From the NCBI GenBank assembly GCA_015680685.1, contig MNCI01016243.1, positions 94,548 to 158,547 on the forward strand: a stretch of 64,000 bases of DNA. The letters run 5' to 3'. The DNA comes from Gnetum montanum (Eukaryota > Streptophyta > Gnetopsida > Gnetales > Gnetaceae). Both the position numbers and the translations under genes were made by a program. Under the pieces are notes generated by a model. The model made no database searches. It was not told where the DNA came from and saw only the letters and a program-made list of their open reading frames with translations. Shown in pieces: positions 1 to 11,371 of the stretch. Each line of letters starts with the position of its first letter. The stretch's first letter is position 1.

Positions 1-3000
1 AGGCATATAGAGGATCAAAATTGATGTTCTATGATCTTCCCATGGCAACACAAGGTTACAATGATCAATATTAACCATCTAGAAGATCAAAACTTGAAAT
101 CAAAGTAGATTTTAAGTTATTATTCCATTTCATGCGTTTTAAGGTGAAAATGAAATAAAAATTAAAAATAGTGAACTAAATGAAAAATATTCCCTGATGC
201 GTCTTGTTATGCATGTAGACCCAAGAGAGGTGGCTTTGCCTTGTGTTACTACCAACATTTCCTTGCACCAACCATGTTCACAGTCTTCCACACATAGCAT
301 CTACATCATTGTCCTTGTAGCTATTTAGAACATGGCATAATTGCAGATGTTGGGGTTGGATCTGTTGGATCAGGCACAAGTAGGTATGGTGGCATTTAGT
401 GGAATGTCAATGGTAGCATGATCCAATGCATAAGAGGGGAAATGATAATAGTGGCTTGCTTTAGAATTCTCATTGCAATGCTGACCATGGGAGGAGGAGG
501 ATAATAATATTTACCATAGGAGGATTTGATGTGTCATGACCTTTAGCCTAGGGTTTCACAACAAAGGAAGGTAGGTGACATGATAGTTTCCAGAGCATAG
601 GGTGCTATAGCATCATAGTAGAGGAGCATAGGTTGTAGCATCACAAGTAATGAGGAGAGCATGGTTGCATTATGTTAGTGAGGGTTTCTTACAATGAATG
701 AGGATTTCTTCATTACTATACCAAGAGATAATTATGTAGATGATGACATCAAGCAGCCACTATATAGTGCATAGAAACAACATAGGGTAAGTTAGGCTGT
801 GGAGGAAAGATAACATAGTAGCATGCTATGGTGGCAAGGTCATAGGGCTAGTTGGATAAGGGTTTTGATGATGCATAGCATGGTAAGAAAGGTAGTCCAC
901 ATCACGCATGAAGATCCAAATGACAATAAGTGAGTAACAACAATGTGTGTGTGGTGGAAAGGGTAGCTACAATGGCAAGATCTATGCTTGTGGGTAGGTA
1001 GGAGCCCTGAGATGTAGTGTCAAATTGTAGCATCCACACTGGATCCATTTTGATTAACATGGATGAGGGTGGTAGCATTTGGAAATGGCATCCACATTGG
1101 ATCCATGTTAACCAGTGTGGATGAGGAGGGATAGCATTGGATCATGGATTGTGAGTTGTAATGAATGAGGAGGGCATGGAGGACAAGATAGAGTAAGCAT
1201 TTCCATCTAGTAGAGATTTTCTAGGTGCAAGGGTAATAGATTGTACTAGCCCTAGAAGTGGNCATCTAGTAGAGATTTTCTAGGTGCAAGGGTAATAGAT
1301 TGTACTAGCCCTAGAAGTGGGTAATAGTGGCAAGATAACATAGGAGTTGATGTTGTAGCTAAGAGTGGCAATCCTCAAACAAGGACTACATGACATTCAT
1401 AGGCTTGTTTAGCCTTTTGCATAACAAGGAAGGTGGCAAGTAGATGCACCATGGTAAGGTAGAGTAAGGGTTTCCTACACAAACAAGGGTTTTAGTAGCA
1501 CAATGATGTTAAGGGTTTTAGTATGGGTTCATCATAGGTGACACATAAGAAAGATAAGAGGGTAGGAAAATGATTGTAATGTACAGGTTTGGTAGAACAC
1601 AATGACAAAGATAAGGGATACACAATGGTGGAGACATTCAAAGTGTGGGGATACATGGCCCTCAATGGGTCTACACTAATCTTAGTGATGCAAGCCCTTC
1701 CATAATTTCCATGATCACTCCTAGGGACCTTGTGGCTATAGGTAGGCCTATGTGCCTTGTAAAGCATGTGGCCTTGAATTTTTTTTATGATTGCCTTTGT
1801 TGAATTTAGTTCTACATTATAAGTGTTCACTCTTTCTTTCTAAACTTATGTAGGCTAGATTTGTATCCAACCCAGAAGAAAAATGGGAATGTTTTACCCA
1901 AAAAAATTAGTTAAGTGTTAATGTCTAAATTAAATAGCCACTTCTAAAATTGAAGCATTATATCTTTCTTTTATTGTTCATTTGTTGGATATGATTCCAC
2001 ACATGTATACTCCTCTTTTAGATAGATAACATAAAACACTGATGCTAGCATTTAGCCTAGCTACTAATCCATTGATTCCACCAAGTTTAATTTGTTCATT
2101 TTAGTAGCCCCTCTTCTTGTTATTGTGTTTTTGCTATGTATTGTGCACCATTGTTACCTGGTTATGGACTACCTTGAACACCACTTTATTTCCAAAGTAT
2201 AATTCTTTGTTATTGTTAATACTACCTCACATAAAAATTTTTATTGGTAATTCTCTAATGCCTTTGACTCCTAGATATATTTTGATCATCACAATCTTCT
2301 TTCAATTGTAGATCCGAAGAGAGTTCAACAATAGTGACATAGGAGTAGAGGAGAAGGATGCTAACATTTTTTCTCTAATTATGGGAGATGTTGTTGCTAT
2401 TGTTTCTCTAGTTACTCTAATATTTTATTTGTAGGTAGTTACACTGTTTATGAGTCTTAGTTTTATGACATTATAGAGAATGAAACATGTGAAATAATAA
2501 TCATAGTTTCATGTTGTAACAATAAGTTATAATGAAACCTTTGTATCAGTGTTGCCAATATAATTCAAAATGAAATCAAATTGGCCATCATGAATTTCAT
2601 CCTAAGATGACCAATCAAATATTTGCACACTTACATCTACTTAATTCCTTTAAAAAATGGGTTCAAAGTGTTTTCCGAAACAATGCACCCTTGGAATCCC
2701 AATATCAATGTCCACCAAATGCCATAATTAAATTACTAGTGTTTTACTTTCTATGCTCATTATCTAATTATTTTCATGTGATTTTCTATTCTATGTAGTC
2801 TTGTAGCTTGGATTTTAATTTTTATGACTTATTGAAATTGTAAAATGCAGTCATAATTTTGGTTTTTTGATCAAATTCGTTGCTTCTAAACCTACTATTA
2901 AGGCCTAAATTTATGATTAATGATAATATTTTGTTTTATATTTGGTTCTAGTTAATGTGTTTTAGGTGTTCTAAAATTTAATATTTTCATGTGAAATATC

Positions 3001-3230
3001 ATATATTGCAACATGTCCTTTAAGCTTTCATATAGTTAATAATAGAATTTTAATAAAGCTTACAGGACATCATATAGTTAGAATTTTCAGATGTCCTTTA
3101 AGCTTTTGGATTACATTTTGAACCTTTCATGTTTGAGGGATGAATATGATTTTTCTAATGACTTTAATGGTCATGAGCTATAGCTATAATGGTTAGTAAT
3201 GTTTTTTCAATTTATATGGTTTGTAGTTGT
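1..3230. other. Unassigned AT-rich stretch within element A
   Basis: No gene, RT, integrase or LTR could be recognised here on either strand. By position it should hold the upstream exons of the plus-strand extra gene of element A, but I could not align any of them with the exons seen in B to E. Short ORFs are present (for example 1492-1830 minus and 2117-2311 plus) and show no family motif. Another degraded insertion may be present. Confidence 0.4.
1204..1320. repeat. Perfect 58-bp direct repeat around a single N
   Basis: Bases 1204-1261 and 1263-1320 are identical and are separated only by an undetermined base at 1262. This is what an assembler leaves when two overlapping contig ends are joined with a one-base gap instead of being merged. 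It is probably an assembly artefact, not biology. Confidence 0.85.
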
Positions 3231-3236
3231 TTGTAG

Positions 3237-3308
3237 GCTTCATGTGATGGCACTAATGTAGTTGGTGATGATGTACTTGATGAGCCTTCTCTTCCTCCCA
3301 TGACTTAG
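3237..3308 (+). pseudogene. Last exon of the extra (antisense) gene of element A
   Basis: After an acceptor-like TTTGTAG (3230-3236) a short acidic reading frame contains GDDVLDEPSLPPMT and a stop at 3306-3308. It resembles the final exons in D (DTSYPNGDHIGDAPPPPP, stop) and B (GGPNGGETHGVGELEEKDP, stop): an acidic, glycine- and proline-rich tail of about 25-30 residues. Strand and place fit, being opposite to gag and beyond the protease. Upstream exons were not found. The match is short, so the call rests mainly on position and composition. Confidence 0.45.
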
Positions 3309-3559
3309 TTATTGTCTACTTGATGAATTTATCGATGAATATGTAATGTTTGGGTTGTTGTAAGTTGCATAGTGCAACTATGGCTATGGATATTTTGGTA
3401 TTCTTTAATTGTTATTACACAGTGTTACTACTCTTATGTATTAGTTGTAGATTCTTATGTTTTATATGCATAAATAGTAGATGTAATAAGGCTATAAAAA
3501 TATGTTGTGATGATTATTCTAAAGTACATGTAGATAAGTAAAACTTGCAAACAATGCCA

Positions 3560-3780
3560 TTAGGTAGACTAGCTACAATGCTGGTATAGGGACAAGAATT
3601 AAAATTTCTTATGCTCATTAGTTTTAGGTCTCAGTAGGTAATAAAGTTACCATTTTTAGTTCTTAGTAGGCCATAGTGCTAGTTTTATGCCTTATGAAGC
3701 CATAAGTTGCTAGTTTTAGGCCATGGGAGATCATGTGTTGCCAATTTTAGGCCATGGTAAGTTGAGGTCCATAGTTTCCT
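3560..3780 (-). repeat. Spacer repeat cluster of element A
   Basis: Degenerate copies of ATGGCCTAAAACTAGCAA, read on the minus strand, between the protease and the last exon of the extra gene. The same motif family fills the corresponding place in elements B and C. Confidence 0.6.
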
Positions 3781-6296
3781 AGCAAGTATGGGATGCTCTC
3801 ACAAGAGCACATAATGTTAAAGACAATAGTGAAACATGATATAACATTGTAAAGGTAAATAAATTATTAGAAAAAGAATGGATGAGACATTTACCATGAA
3901 CTTCTTGTTTGATATTTGAGAGATCAAGAAATCTTTTTGACATGATTTTATGATCACTATTTCTCTCATTTGACATGGCAAGTTCTAGGCATTTTCATTA
4001 ATTATCTTGTGTTGCATAGTTTGCAGTACTCACATCATTATTACTCTCATTTTCTTTTGCCCTAGTTTTAGTGTTAGGAGTTTTCTCTTGAAACTCCACC
4101 TCTAAACTTTGGTCAATGTTGACCTACTTAATTAAGGGTAATGACACATGATATCCATGGATCAAAATCTCTACATCCTCATATGGAAAATGAATCTCAT
4201 AATCTATAGGAAATGAAACTACCCAAAGTTTCACTAGCCATGGCCTTCCTAGCATTAAATTGAAGTGAGGTGTCTATTTGACTACTAGGAAGTTAGTGGA
4301 TCTAGGAAATTACTAACAGACTAGAAAATCCAAAGTGATGAAACCTCACAGTACTAATTTTGAGACATTAAATGACTTAAGTGCTTAGACAGTGGTTACT
4401 TGGGTATTCTTGGTTAAGCCTAACTTGTCAACCATGAAATAGGGTATCACGTTCATGGCTACCCCATCATCTACATGAACATCATGAACCCTGTATCTAC
4501 GAACACATTATGGTAATAAGGAGAGGAGCAAATAGCACTTCTCCATCCTTCACTATCATGAAATTTGAGAATTGGTTGATGTTTATTTTGCCTAAGTAAA
4601 GCATTCTCAATGATATAGTGGATTGATTTCTTACTAGCAATCATGTCTCTACTAACAAGGATAAAGGTTAAGACTTAAGCTAGTGCATCTGTATATGCAG
4701 GAGAGGTCATGAATAAATTGAACAAGTTTGGTGACATCTTCTTTTGCCTAAGGGATCATTTTTCAGGTTTCATAGTTGAAAGAAAACCATTTTCCTTGGC
4801 TTGTGATGTTTTAACCTTAGTAGTTCCAACCTCCTCCAACCTTTCTAATGTTTATGGCTTTGGTCTCAACCCATGTGCCTTGGGCCCCTTGTCCATGGAT
4901 GTGGTTAATCTTGGTGTAAGTCTTCGTTGGTTAACTTCATTAGGCTTATTTATTCATTTGGTGATGGGTTTCTTTAATTGCTATTGCAATGATGGTTTTT
5001 TATTAACCTTTAAGTTATTGGCTATTATAAGTGAGATTTGATCATGGATTGTTATAGGTTTATTTGTTGAAGGTGCAAGCACTTAGATAAAAAATGTTTC
5101 CTTGGGCTTTAGAGGATTAGCAACTCATTGATTACATTATGATGTCAAAGCCACTAAAGGGTGAACATGTATAATGAAAGGCTCCTTAGGGGCAAGAGGA
5201 CGTGATACTCATATGATGAAGGGCTCTTTTAGCTTTGTTTTTTGGAGCTACAATGGTACTCTAATGACAAATGATTTCCTAGGAGGATTAGACCATTTGG
5301 TTTTTGTGAATGAGGCTATGGTATAAAAGTTGTTGTTAGCACTTGGAGAGATAGGCTTATTCACTACCAACTCTTCATAGTTTATCATCTTCTAGAGGTC
5401 ATCCTTTAATGATAAGAAAAAATCAATGTCATGACTAGCCATTTGATGATAATGGAAATACCTATCCTTTCTAAAGTACTTCAATAGCTTGGGATCATCT
5501 TTGGTAGCAATCGTTGGGTCTCTAGCTATATCACAAAGATGATTATTCCTCTTACGAGCCTCTTCAAATAGTTGCTTATGTTGTCTATGGTTGTCTATAA
5601 GAAACTATTGTAGAAGCTTAGAGGGATTCATAGGAAACCTTTTTTACTTAGACCTACCTTTACACCTGAAGTCTAATCTTGGTTAATTTGGAGTGTAGGA
5701 AGTGGATGGTTGGGATGATTCAATGGATGTCTTCCATGATGGTAATCCCTACCTTTCTCCTTGTTTTGAGTCTTTTGTTATTGTACCCATAGTTGTATGT
5801 TCATGCTTGGTTTTATCTTTATCCGTTCTTACATGTTGGTTTTTATAGACCATGTAGATCAGGTTGTTGCTTGCCTAAGCTGCCTCCTCAATGTTTTTAG
5901 TTTGTGAGAAGGTTTGGCTTAGTAACTGGGGCTCTAACTAGTAGATATTTGACTTAAAAAAATCATTTACTACTCCCTTGTAAATGGCCAAGAGGTGAGT
6001 TTTAGTAATAGGATTTGGAATCTCATTAATTGTTGAGTTCCATCTTTAGATAAACCTTTTGATCAGTTTAAGTGGCCCTTGCCTCACCTTCATTAATTAA
6101 GTTCTCAAAGGACTATGTAGATCCCCTAGGAAAGGTTTGGTAGCAATCTAGAGCTTTATCTTTGAGGGACATGGGAAAAATCCATAGTATCATATGAGGC
6201 CAAGCATGCAAGAAGAGGCACTCAAACTAGAAGGTTACTAGATGTACATTGGAATCCCCTTTTCCATTGTATTTGGTAAAGTTTTAACTAGGAATG
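3781..6296 (-). pseudogene. gag: Element A gag C-terminal half and protease
   Basis: Reading leftwards: a gag core (about 6290-5950) with FTKYNGKGDSNVHLVTF, a tryptophan in DKALDCYQTFP context, and later a Cys/His-type box (about 5470-5390) with YHQMASHDIDFF. The protease follows: VHVDDGVAMNVIPY at about 4480-4440, then LMLGRPWLVKLW at about 4260-4220, and a tail with YEDVEILIHGYH. Retropepsins normally show D-T/S-G; here the triplet is D-D-G, as in B and C. Several stops and frame changes interrupt it (for example after HVSLPLIK near 4130), so it cannot make a full protein. Gag packages RNA in virus-like particles and the protease would cleave the polyprotein. The gag frame continues at 8025 beyond solo LTR S1. 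Confidence 0.75.
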
Positions 6297-6301
6297 CTTG
6301 T

Positions 6302-8019
6302 TGAAACACAACTAATTTTGGCCTAGCACTTTGAAACGAGAACAACTCAAGCCCTTTCAAGCTTTTGGGAGGAAAAAATTTGACTAAGGCATGTAACTCA
6401 TGCTCAGCTTGTTAAGCTAGCTTGCCCTCAGTGTGAGTATCTCCAATAACTTCAAAATCAAGTCAAATATGGCCCAACCTTAGGGTGCAAGCCATCCTCA
6501 AGGGCCACTATTGTCCATTCCAAGTTTCAACATTTTGGAATTCAAATTTTAGGACAAATTGTACACATTTTCTCACTCACGCTGATGGTCACACTAAGGT
6601 CATACTGGCAGTTTGAGTACAGCATGACCAACTTTGAGAGAGTCAAAACCAAGTTGAAATGGTTTGATTTCAAAGGTGCAAGTCATGATTAGGGTTCATT
6701 GTTGACAACTTCAAGTTCTAGCCTCCAGAATTCCAAATTTTATATCCAAAATTGCAAGCTTTTATATCTCACGTTGTGGTCATGTTGAGCTCATGCTAGG
6801 AGCGTGAGTCCAGCATGAGCTCCCATAAGTGGTTCAAAACAAGGCACATCCAAGCTTAATTTTTGACTTGCAGATCAGTCTCAAGGTCAACCATAGTCAG
6901 ATAATTTCTGTAGTTAAGAAATAGGCTTCAAAGTTTAAAAATTGGTGTAAATATGTCATTTCTATCTCACTCATGTTGAGGTCACACTAGCAGCGTCAGT
7001 GCAGCGTGAGTACTGATCACGCTCAATCAAAAGCATGCCAAACACATGCTGAGAACATGCCAAGACAAAATCAATTCACACTGGAACCTCTAATGAAATA
7101 GAGATGCCTCAAATAGCCACAAAACCACTCAAATCAACATCTTGTAGTAGTCAATCTAGGGACTGAGAAGTTTCACGCGAGCCACAAAATCGTCTTAAAT
7201 CAACTTTATCGTCTTCATTGTAAATTTTCATAATTTGTGAGCTTGTCAAGCTCTTATGCTCCAAATTGTATCTGCTTTCATGGGTGTAAGATAGCTTGAG
7301 TAAACCAATACACATTGTAAGATACAGTGCACCCGATCAAGAACGTAGCCTGCCTACACATGTCCAATTGACATGTAGCTATCCATCTAAAACCTATCAC
7401 GTGATTTATTTTCCTCTCATTTCTCAGCCATTGATGTATCTATGAGTTCTGTGCCCAAACCTAGCCAAACCTTATAAATACCCCATCCATTCACATAAAT
7501 GGGATTGGCAATTTTGAAGGTTGACGACTTAGGAAACATTGACTAGCAACTCTCGGATGCTTGAGTGCACTTGACTCCTAGCATTCAAGCACTTGCAAGC
7601 AAATCACCCTGGGGTTTAGCACTTGACTTGCCATCCATAAGCATAGCTATGCTTTGACTAGTGCACATTCATTCTAAGAAATACAATATATTTCATTTTT
7701 TCCTTCCATTATATTGTTTACTCTATTTTAAATTCAGTTTACGCTTTGTTTACAATACCAGTTTTGTATATGCTCTATCTGCATTTCATGTGTCACTGTT
7801 TACATTTCGTACATCAGTTACGATAACCCCAGCACAAGCCTTAGCTTACATTCAGGGAATTCCTTGGTTGATTTACGTGCAAACCATCTAAGGCACTCTG
7901 CCTTCATTTTCTTTTCTAGCTTGCCCTCATGCAAAGGTAGGGTCAGTTGTACCTATCTGGTGATCTCTTAGTGTTTGTTTTTTCCTTCCAACCTTAAATC
8001 GATGATTTCGGTCAGTACA
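6302..8019 (+). mobile_element. Solo LTR S1 (same family as the element B LTR)
   Basis: Starts TGAAACACAACT with TTTGGCCTAGCACTTTG, like the B LTRs, and ends GGTCAGTACA. It is flanked by identical five-base repeats CTTGT (6297-6301 and 8020-8024). The gag frame of element A runs up to one side and resumes on the other, so both borders are fixed independently. U3 carries repeated CACGCT/AGCGTGAG words, a TATA box lies at 7473-7482, and the U5 end shares AAGGTAGGGTC and GATGATTTCGG-like stretches with the B 3' LTR. Solo LTRs arise by recombination between the two LTRs of a full element. Confidence 0.9.
7473..7482 (+). promoter_or_regulatory. TATA box of solo LTR S1
   Basis: TATAAATACC about 545 bases before the LTR end. 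The same TATAAATACC occurs in S2, in the C 5' LTR and (variant) in H. Confidence 0.6.
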
Positions 8020-8024
8020 CTTGT

Positions 8025-8452
8025 GAGCAAAGTTATTTTAGCTAATATAGGGCTTATGGGATCATCTTGGTAGAAATCTAAAAGCTTGAACATCTAAGTT
8101 GTGTTGGCCTTAAGTTTTTGTAGCACTTTGGTAAGGTCTAGGATCATTTGGAATGCTTGATCCCAACCTTGGAACATCCTTATAGGTTGCAATGCTTCTA
8201 TTAATGGTTGAGGATGGAGTTATAAGGCTTGTGATCTCATAGTGGATTATGGTATTAAAGGGAGAGGTTATGTTATGGTGGTCATATGTGGACTAAACAA
8301 GGAGAAAGATGTTTATGTTAGTATCCGATGCACAAAGGGGACAAAAGGGGTATGAGAGGCTTATGTTTGTTGGGGTTCTAATGAGGGTCCCACTATTATT
8401 AGAAAAGAAGATGGTGAGGTAGACATCATCATGTCCTAGTTGAACAAAGTTA
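8025..8452 (-). pseudogene. gag: Element A gag, middle part between the two solo LTRs
   Basis: Reads leftwards through a proline/serine-rich linker into KLLDFYQDDPISPILAKITL, which matches the block just before the gag core in B (VLDFYQDDPISSLVPPLTLA) and C (VMDFYHDNPINLAVPILSL). It meets S1 at its left end and S2 at its right end; removing both LTRs and one TSD copy of each restores a continuous gag order. In-frame stops are present. Confidence 0.7.
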
Positions 8453-9150
8453 GGTTATGTAACGACAGAAAACGTCGGCAGCTGGAAATACCGACTGAGA
8501 TTCCGGCGTACACAGTTTTAGCCACGGATCCGTGCGAGGGCTATGCTGGAAAAACGAATCTGCGGTGCCCTGAATGGTCTTGTCGATCAGACAGGGACTT
8601 ATAGGTCAGTAAAACAATGAAAATTATGTGAAAATAACGCGATCTGATTCGAAGAGTCGTAAAATGAGGGGAAAACGATGTAGTCGGATTGCAACGGCGA
8701 TAATGCTGAACACGATAAAAGGAGACTGACAAAAGAGAAACACGTAGCTTCAAGATCTGCGCTTTGACTTAAAAATGTCTTTTTTGCATGAGAAATTACA
8801 CTGGGGAATCCCCGATTACAGGATGTGAAACAAGCACAAAACAACAAGCAAAACGGTCTAAACAGAAGTCCGATCTACCTCGTGGGCTAAAGCTGAGATG
8901 CAAGGCAGGCCAAGCTCTGACGTCTACCGATCAATTGTTTCTGATTGATAGAGTCTCTCCAGCAGAAATGATTACTCCTGTCACCGGTGCTCAGAGCGAA
9001 CTGTGCTCTGCTTCGGCTGTAAAGTGATAATGTCAGCAATTTCCAAAGCGTTGTTCTCTATATCTCTGCTCCAAAGTGCTAAGTGCTCTGGTGCTCAGAA
9101 ATATGCTTTTGCTTTTCTGATTTGCCAACCTCTGTATCTTTGTCAACTGA

Positions 9151-9160
9151 GGTATTTATA
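9151..9160 (-). promoter_or_regulatory. TATA box of solo LTR S2
   Basis: GGTATTTATA on the plus strand, which is TATAAATACC on the LTR sense strand, about 700 bases before the U5 end. Spacing to the LTR end is close to that in the C 5' LTR (about 670). Confidence 0.6.
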
Positions 9161-9408
9161 GGCTGTGACGCTTCGTGGAAAAGGTGCAACCCTGATGACG
9201 TGGGTCCCGGATATTGCAGGCCCTGCTGGCATGATCATTTTAAGTCAGACTGTGACTACGCACAACACGCTTGTTTGCGTGTTGTGTGTGTGAAGAGCAG
9301 GTACATGCTGAGCGTGCTTTAATTGGTTTCAGGCTGTATTACACTCATTCGCGTTGCGTTGCGTGTATGAGCTTAATCTGGTGTAAAACCAATAAGCTCA
9401 AAATTGTT

Positions 9409-9604
9409 TTATGCTCACTACGCAACTGCGCGCAACAAAGCATAAATAATGTGCAACTTACGCTCACTACGCAGCGGCGCGTGGTGAAGCGTAAGCAATG
9501 TATAAGTTACGCTCACTATGCGGCTGCGCGTAATGAAGCGTAAACAATGTATACCTTACGCTCACTACGCAGTTGTGCGTAATGAAGCGTAAACAATGTG
9601 CAAC
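9409..9604. repeat. Four copies of a 49-bp hairpin-forming repeat in the S2 U3
   Basis: Copies start at 9409, 9458, 9507 and 9556, an exact 49-base period. Each unit opens with TTACGCTCACTACGCAG and closes with GCGTAATGAAGCGTAA, so the two halves are almost complementary and each unit can fold into a hairpin. Substitutions between copies are mostly C/T and G/A changes. Confidence 0.85.
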
Positions 9605-9866
9605 TTGAATGATAACATACGCAATGGTACGCATTGCCACGTAACGAGCATAAAGACAAGTTAATCATGCGCCACGAAAAAAAAGCGTCGAACTGTTGTG
9701 CTTCTCTGGACTCTGCCTTTGACTATTTTGGAGCTTATTACACTCATTACGCTGCCGTGCGTAATAGAGCATAAACTTGTCCTGGAACAAAGCTGGAGCG
9801 TGCTCTCGCTTGAATTGCGAATCTTTACCTGAGGCCGACTCGTAATTTTCACGGTGTTTCAGGTTA

Positions 9867-10454
9867 TGTGAAAAATGGTACCAATGAGAATAAGGAGGTG
9901 GAGCGAACCATGGGTTGTGTCTAATGTATGGCAATGATGGGTGTAGACCCAAACATGGTAGGATGGATAGGAGGAGAGCTAGGTCGAGGGACTTGTCCCA
10001 TCAATGAGGTAAGAGATGTGGAGTTGGATGCTATTGTTTGGGGAGCTAAAGATTGGAAAAGACTTCCAATAAAGAAGTCTAGCTCTTATTCAGCCTCAAA
10101 GTCATCTTCCTATTCTTGCCAATCCTCTAAGATAATTCCCTCACTAAACTCATCAATCTCTATGATTTTTATGAGCATTCATGAATAAAATTTTGTCAGG
10201 GGGATTTGGTCATAAGGGGATGATATGTATTCTTTCTGATGCTAGCTTATGATTTCTAATTGATGCTTAGCATTAGATTCAGAGCATGATGTCAATAGAC
10301 TAGCTTTCAGCTTAGCATAGAGGAAGTTGTAGAACTCGTCATTAATAATTGTGAAATCTAAGTTTCTTCTACTTTGCCAAAGCAATTACCTTCATTCTAT
10401 GACAATAGGGTCTTTTGGGTCATAGATACAAACTACATCTTGGTTGGATGCCAT
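9867..10454 (-). pseudogene. gag: Element A gag N-terminal part
   Basis: The likely start is the ATG at 10454-10452 (MASNQDVV), the counterpart of MVAST in element C. Downstream, INDEFYNFLYAKLKASL matches EHYNFLYTKLMANL of C, and YISSPYDQIPLTK matches FIPSPYDIIPLPK of B. It then enters a proline/serine-rich linker and ends at solo LTR S2, continuing at 8452. Stops occur early (after DPIVIE) and again in the linker. This is the N-terminal extension seen in all three gag copies; I do not recognise a domain in it. Confidence 0.65.
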
Positions 10455-11371
10455 ATTTGTTAGGTTAAGATGTAGTACGATTAATGGATTGAAAGACATT
10501 ATGAAAGGTGCTGAAAAATATCTAATGAAAGGTCAAATTAATAGAGGAAATAGAAATTATAGCAAGTAGAATTTCAAAAAAGCTAAAAGTAATACAAAAT
10601 GGTTGAAAAATTCTTTTTGGGTATAAATAGTAAGTGAGAGGTCAAGGATATACCCCTTAACTAAAAATGGTAAATGGTTATTATCAAATCCCAACCACAC
10701 TAGACTAGCCACCCATACTAGTGCTAAGAGAAAAAAAGGGAAATATAGAGGGTAAGATATAAAATCTTAACTTTTCTTGACAATGTTGATGTAACGGGAA
10801 TTACTTGTTGTAGGTTTTTTTTTTTGTTTAAAATCCAGAATGGAAACTTTGATTTTTTCAAAGGTGGGGTTTTTATAAAATTGACAATGTTGACCCTACT
10901 AGAAAATATTCATGAAAAAGGGGTTTTGATGATCTAGGGGTATGATACCCATGCTAGGTTTGAAAAATCCAGTAATTGCTGTGAATTTTCTCAAAGCCAA
11001 AAAATCAATGCTGAGGGGTAACATCCACACTAATGGAAGAGAAGGGAAATAAAGGGGTCAAGTTTAAAAAACTCATACCCTCCTACATGGTATTAGGGGG
11101 TTAACCTTTAGGAAAGTTGTTGGGGAAACATCCAAAAAAATGAAAAATATCAGTTTTCTTTTTCAAATTTTCTTGTGGGATGACAACATTGGCCTTGAAA
11201 TTCATAGCAACTATTGTGAAAATCTTGAAAACTCAAACACCTACAACTTCCATGCTAGGCTTTGTTTGTAGGGAGGGATAGGTTGCAATGTTGGATTTTG
11301 TGGCAAAAAAAGTGGCAAAAAGATTTGGATGAAGAACTTGGATGAAGGCCCACCATCTAGCACTAGAAAAT
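10455..11371 (-). other. Element A leader and primer-binding region
   Basis: Non-coding stretch between the gag start and the 5' LTR. The primer-binding site should be at 11348-11367, reading TAGTGCTAGATGGTGGGCC on the minus strand. It aligns with TGGTGCTAGAAGGAGGGC in C and TGGCACTATAAGGAGGGCC in H. The primer tRNA was not identified. No gene seen. Confidence 0.6.

Larger units (their letters stand above)
8458..9861 (-). mobile_element. Solo LTR S2 (minus strand, same family as the element C LTR)
   Basis: On the minus strand it starts TGAAACACCGTG and ends GTCGTTACA, 1404 bases. Identical five-base repeats GGTTA flank it (8453-8457, 9862-9866), and element A gag lies on both sides. The U5 half matches the C 5' LTR (TAAGTCCCTGTCTGATCG, CCAGCATAGCCCTC, CGGATCC). 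It has a TATA box at 9151-9160 and a 49-bp tandem repeat in U3. CG dinucleotides are clearly more frequent than in the flanks, suggesting it is the youngest insertion in this part of the window. Confidence 0.92.

Noticed and set aside
1492-1830. 112-codon minus-strand ORF
   Set aside because: No family motif, low-complexity surroundings and no support from neighbours; likely chance.
2290-2460. Acceptor-like TTTCAATTGTAG followed by an acidic stretch, possible second copy of the extra gene's last exon
   Set aside because: The frame has stops after a few codons and no motif agrees with the exons of B to E.
8541-9543. Several overlapping ORFs on both strands
   Set aside because: All lie within solo LTR S2, which is non-coding; its higher GC content simply leaves fewer stops.
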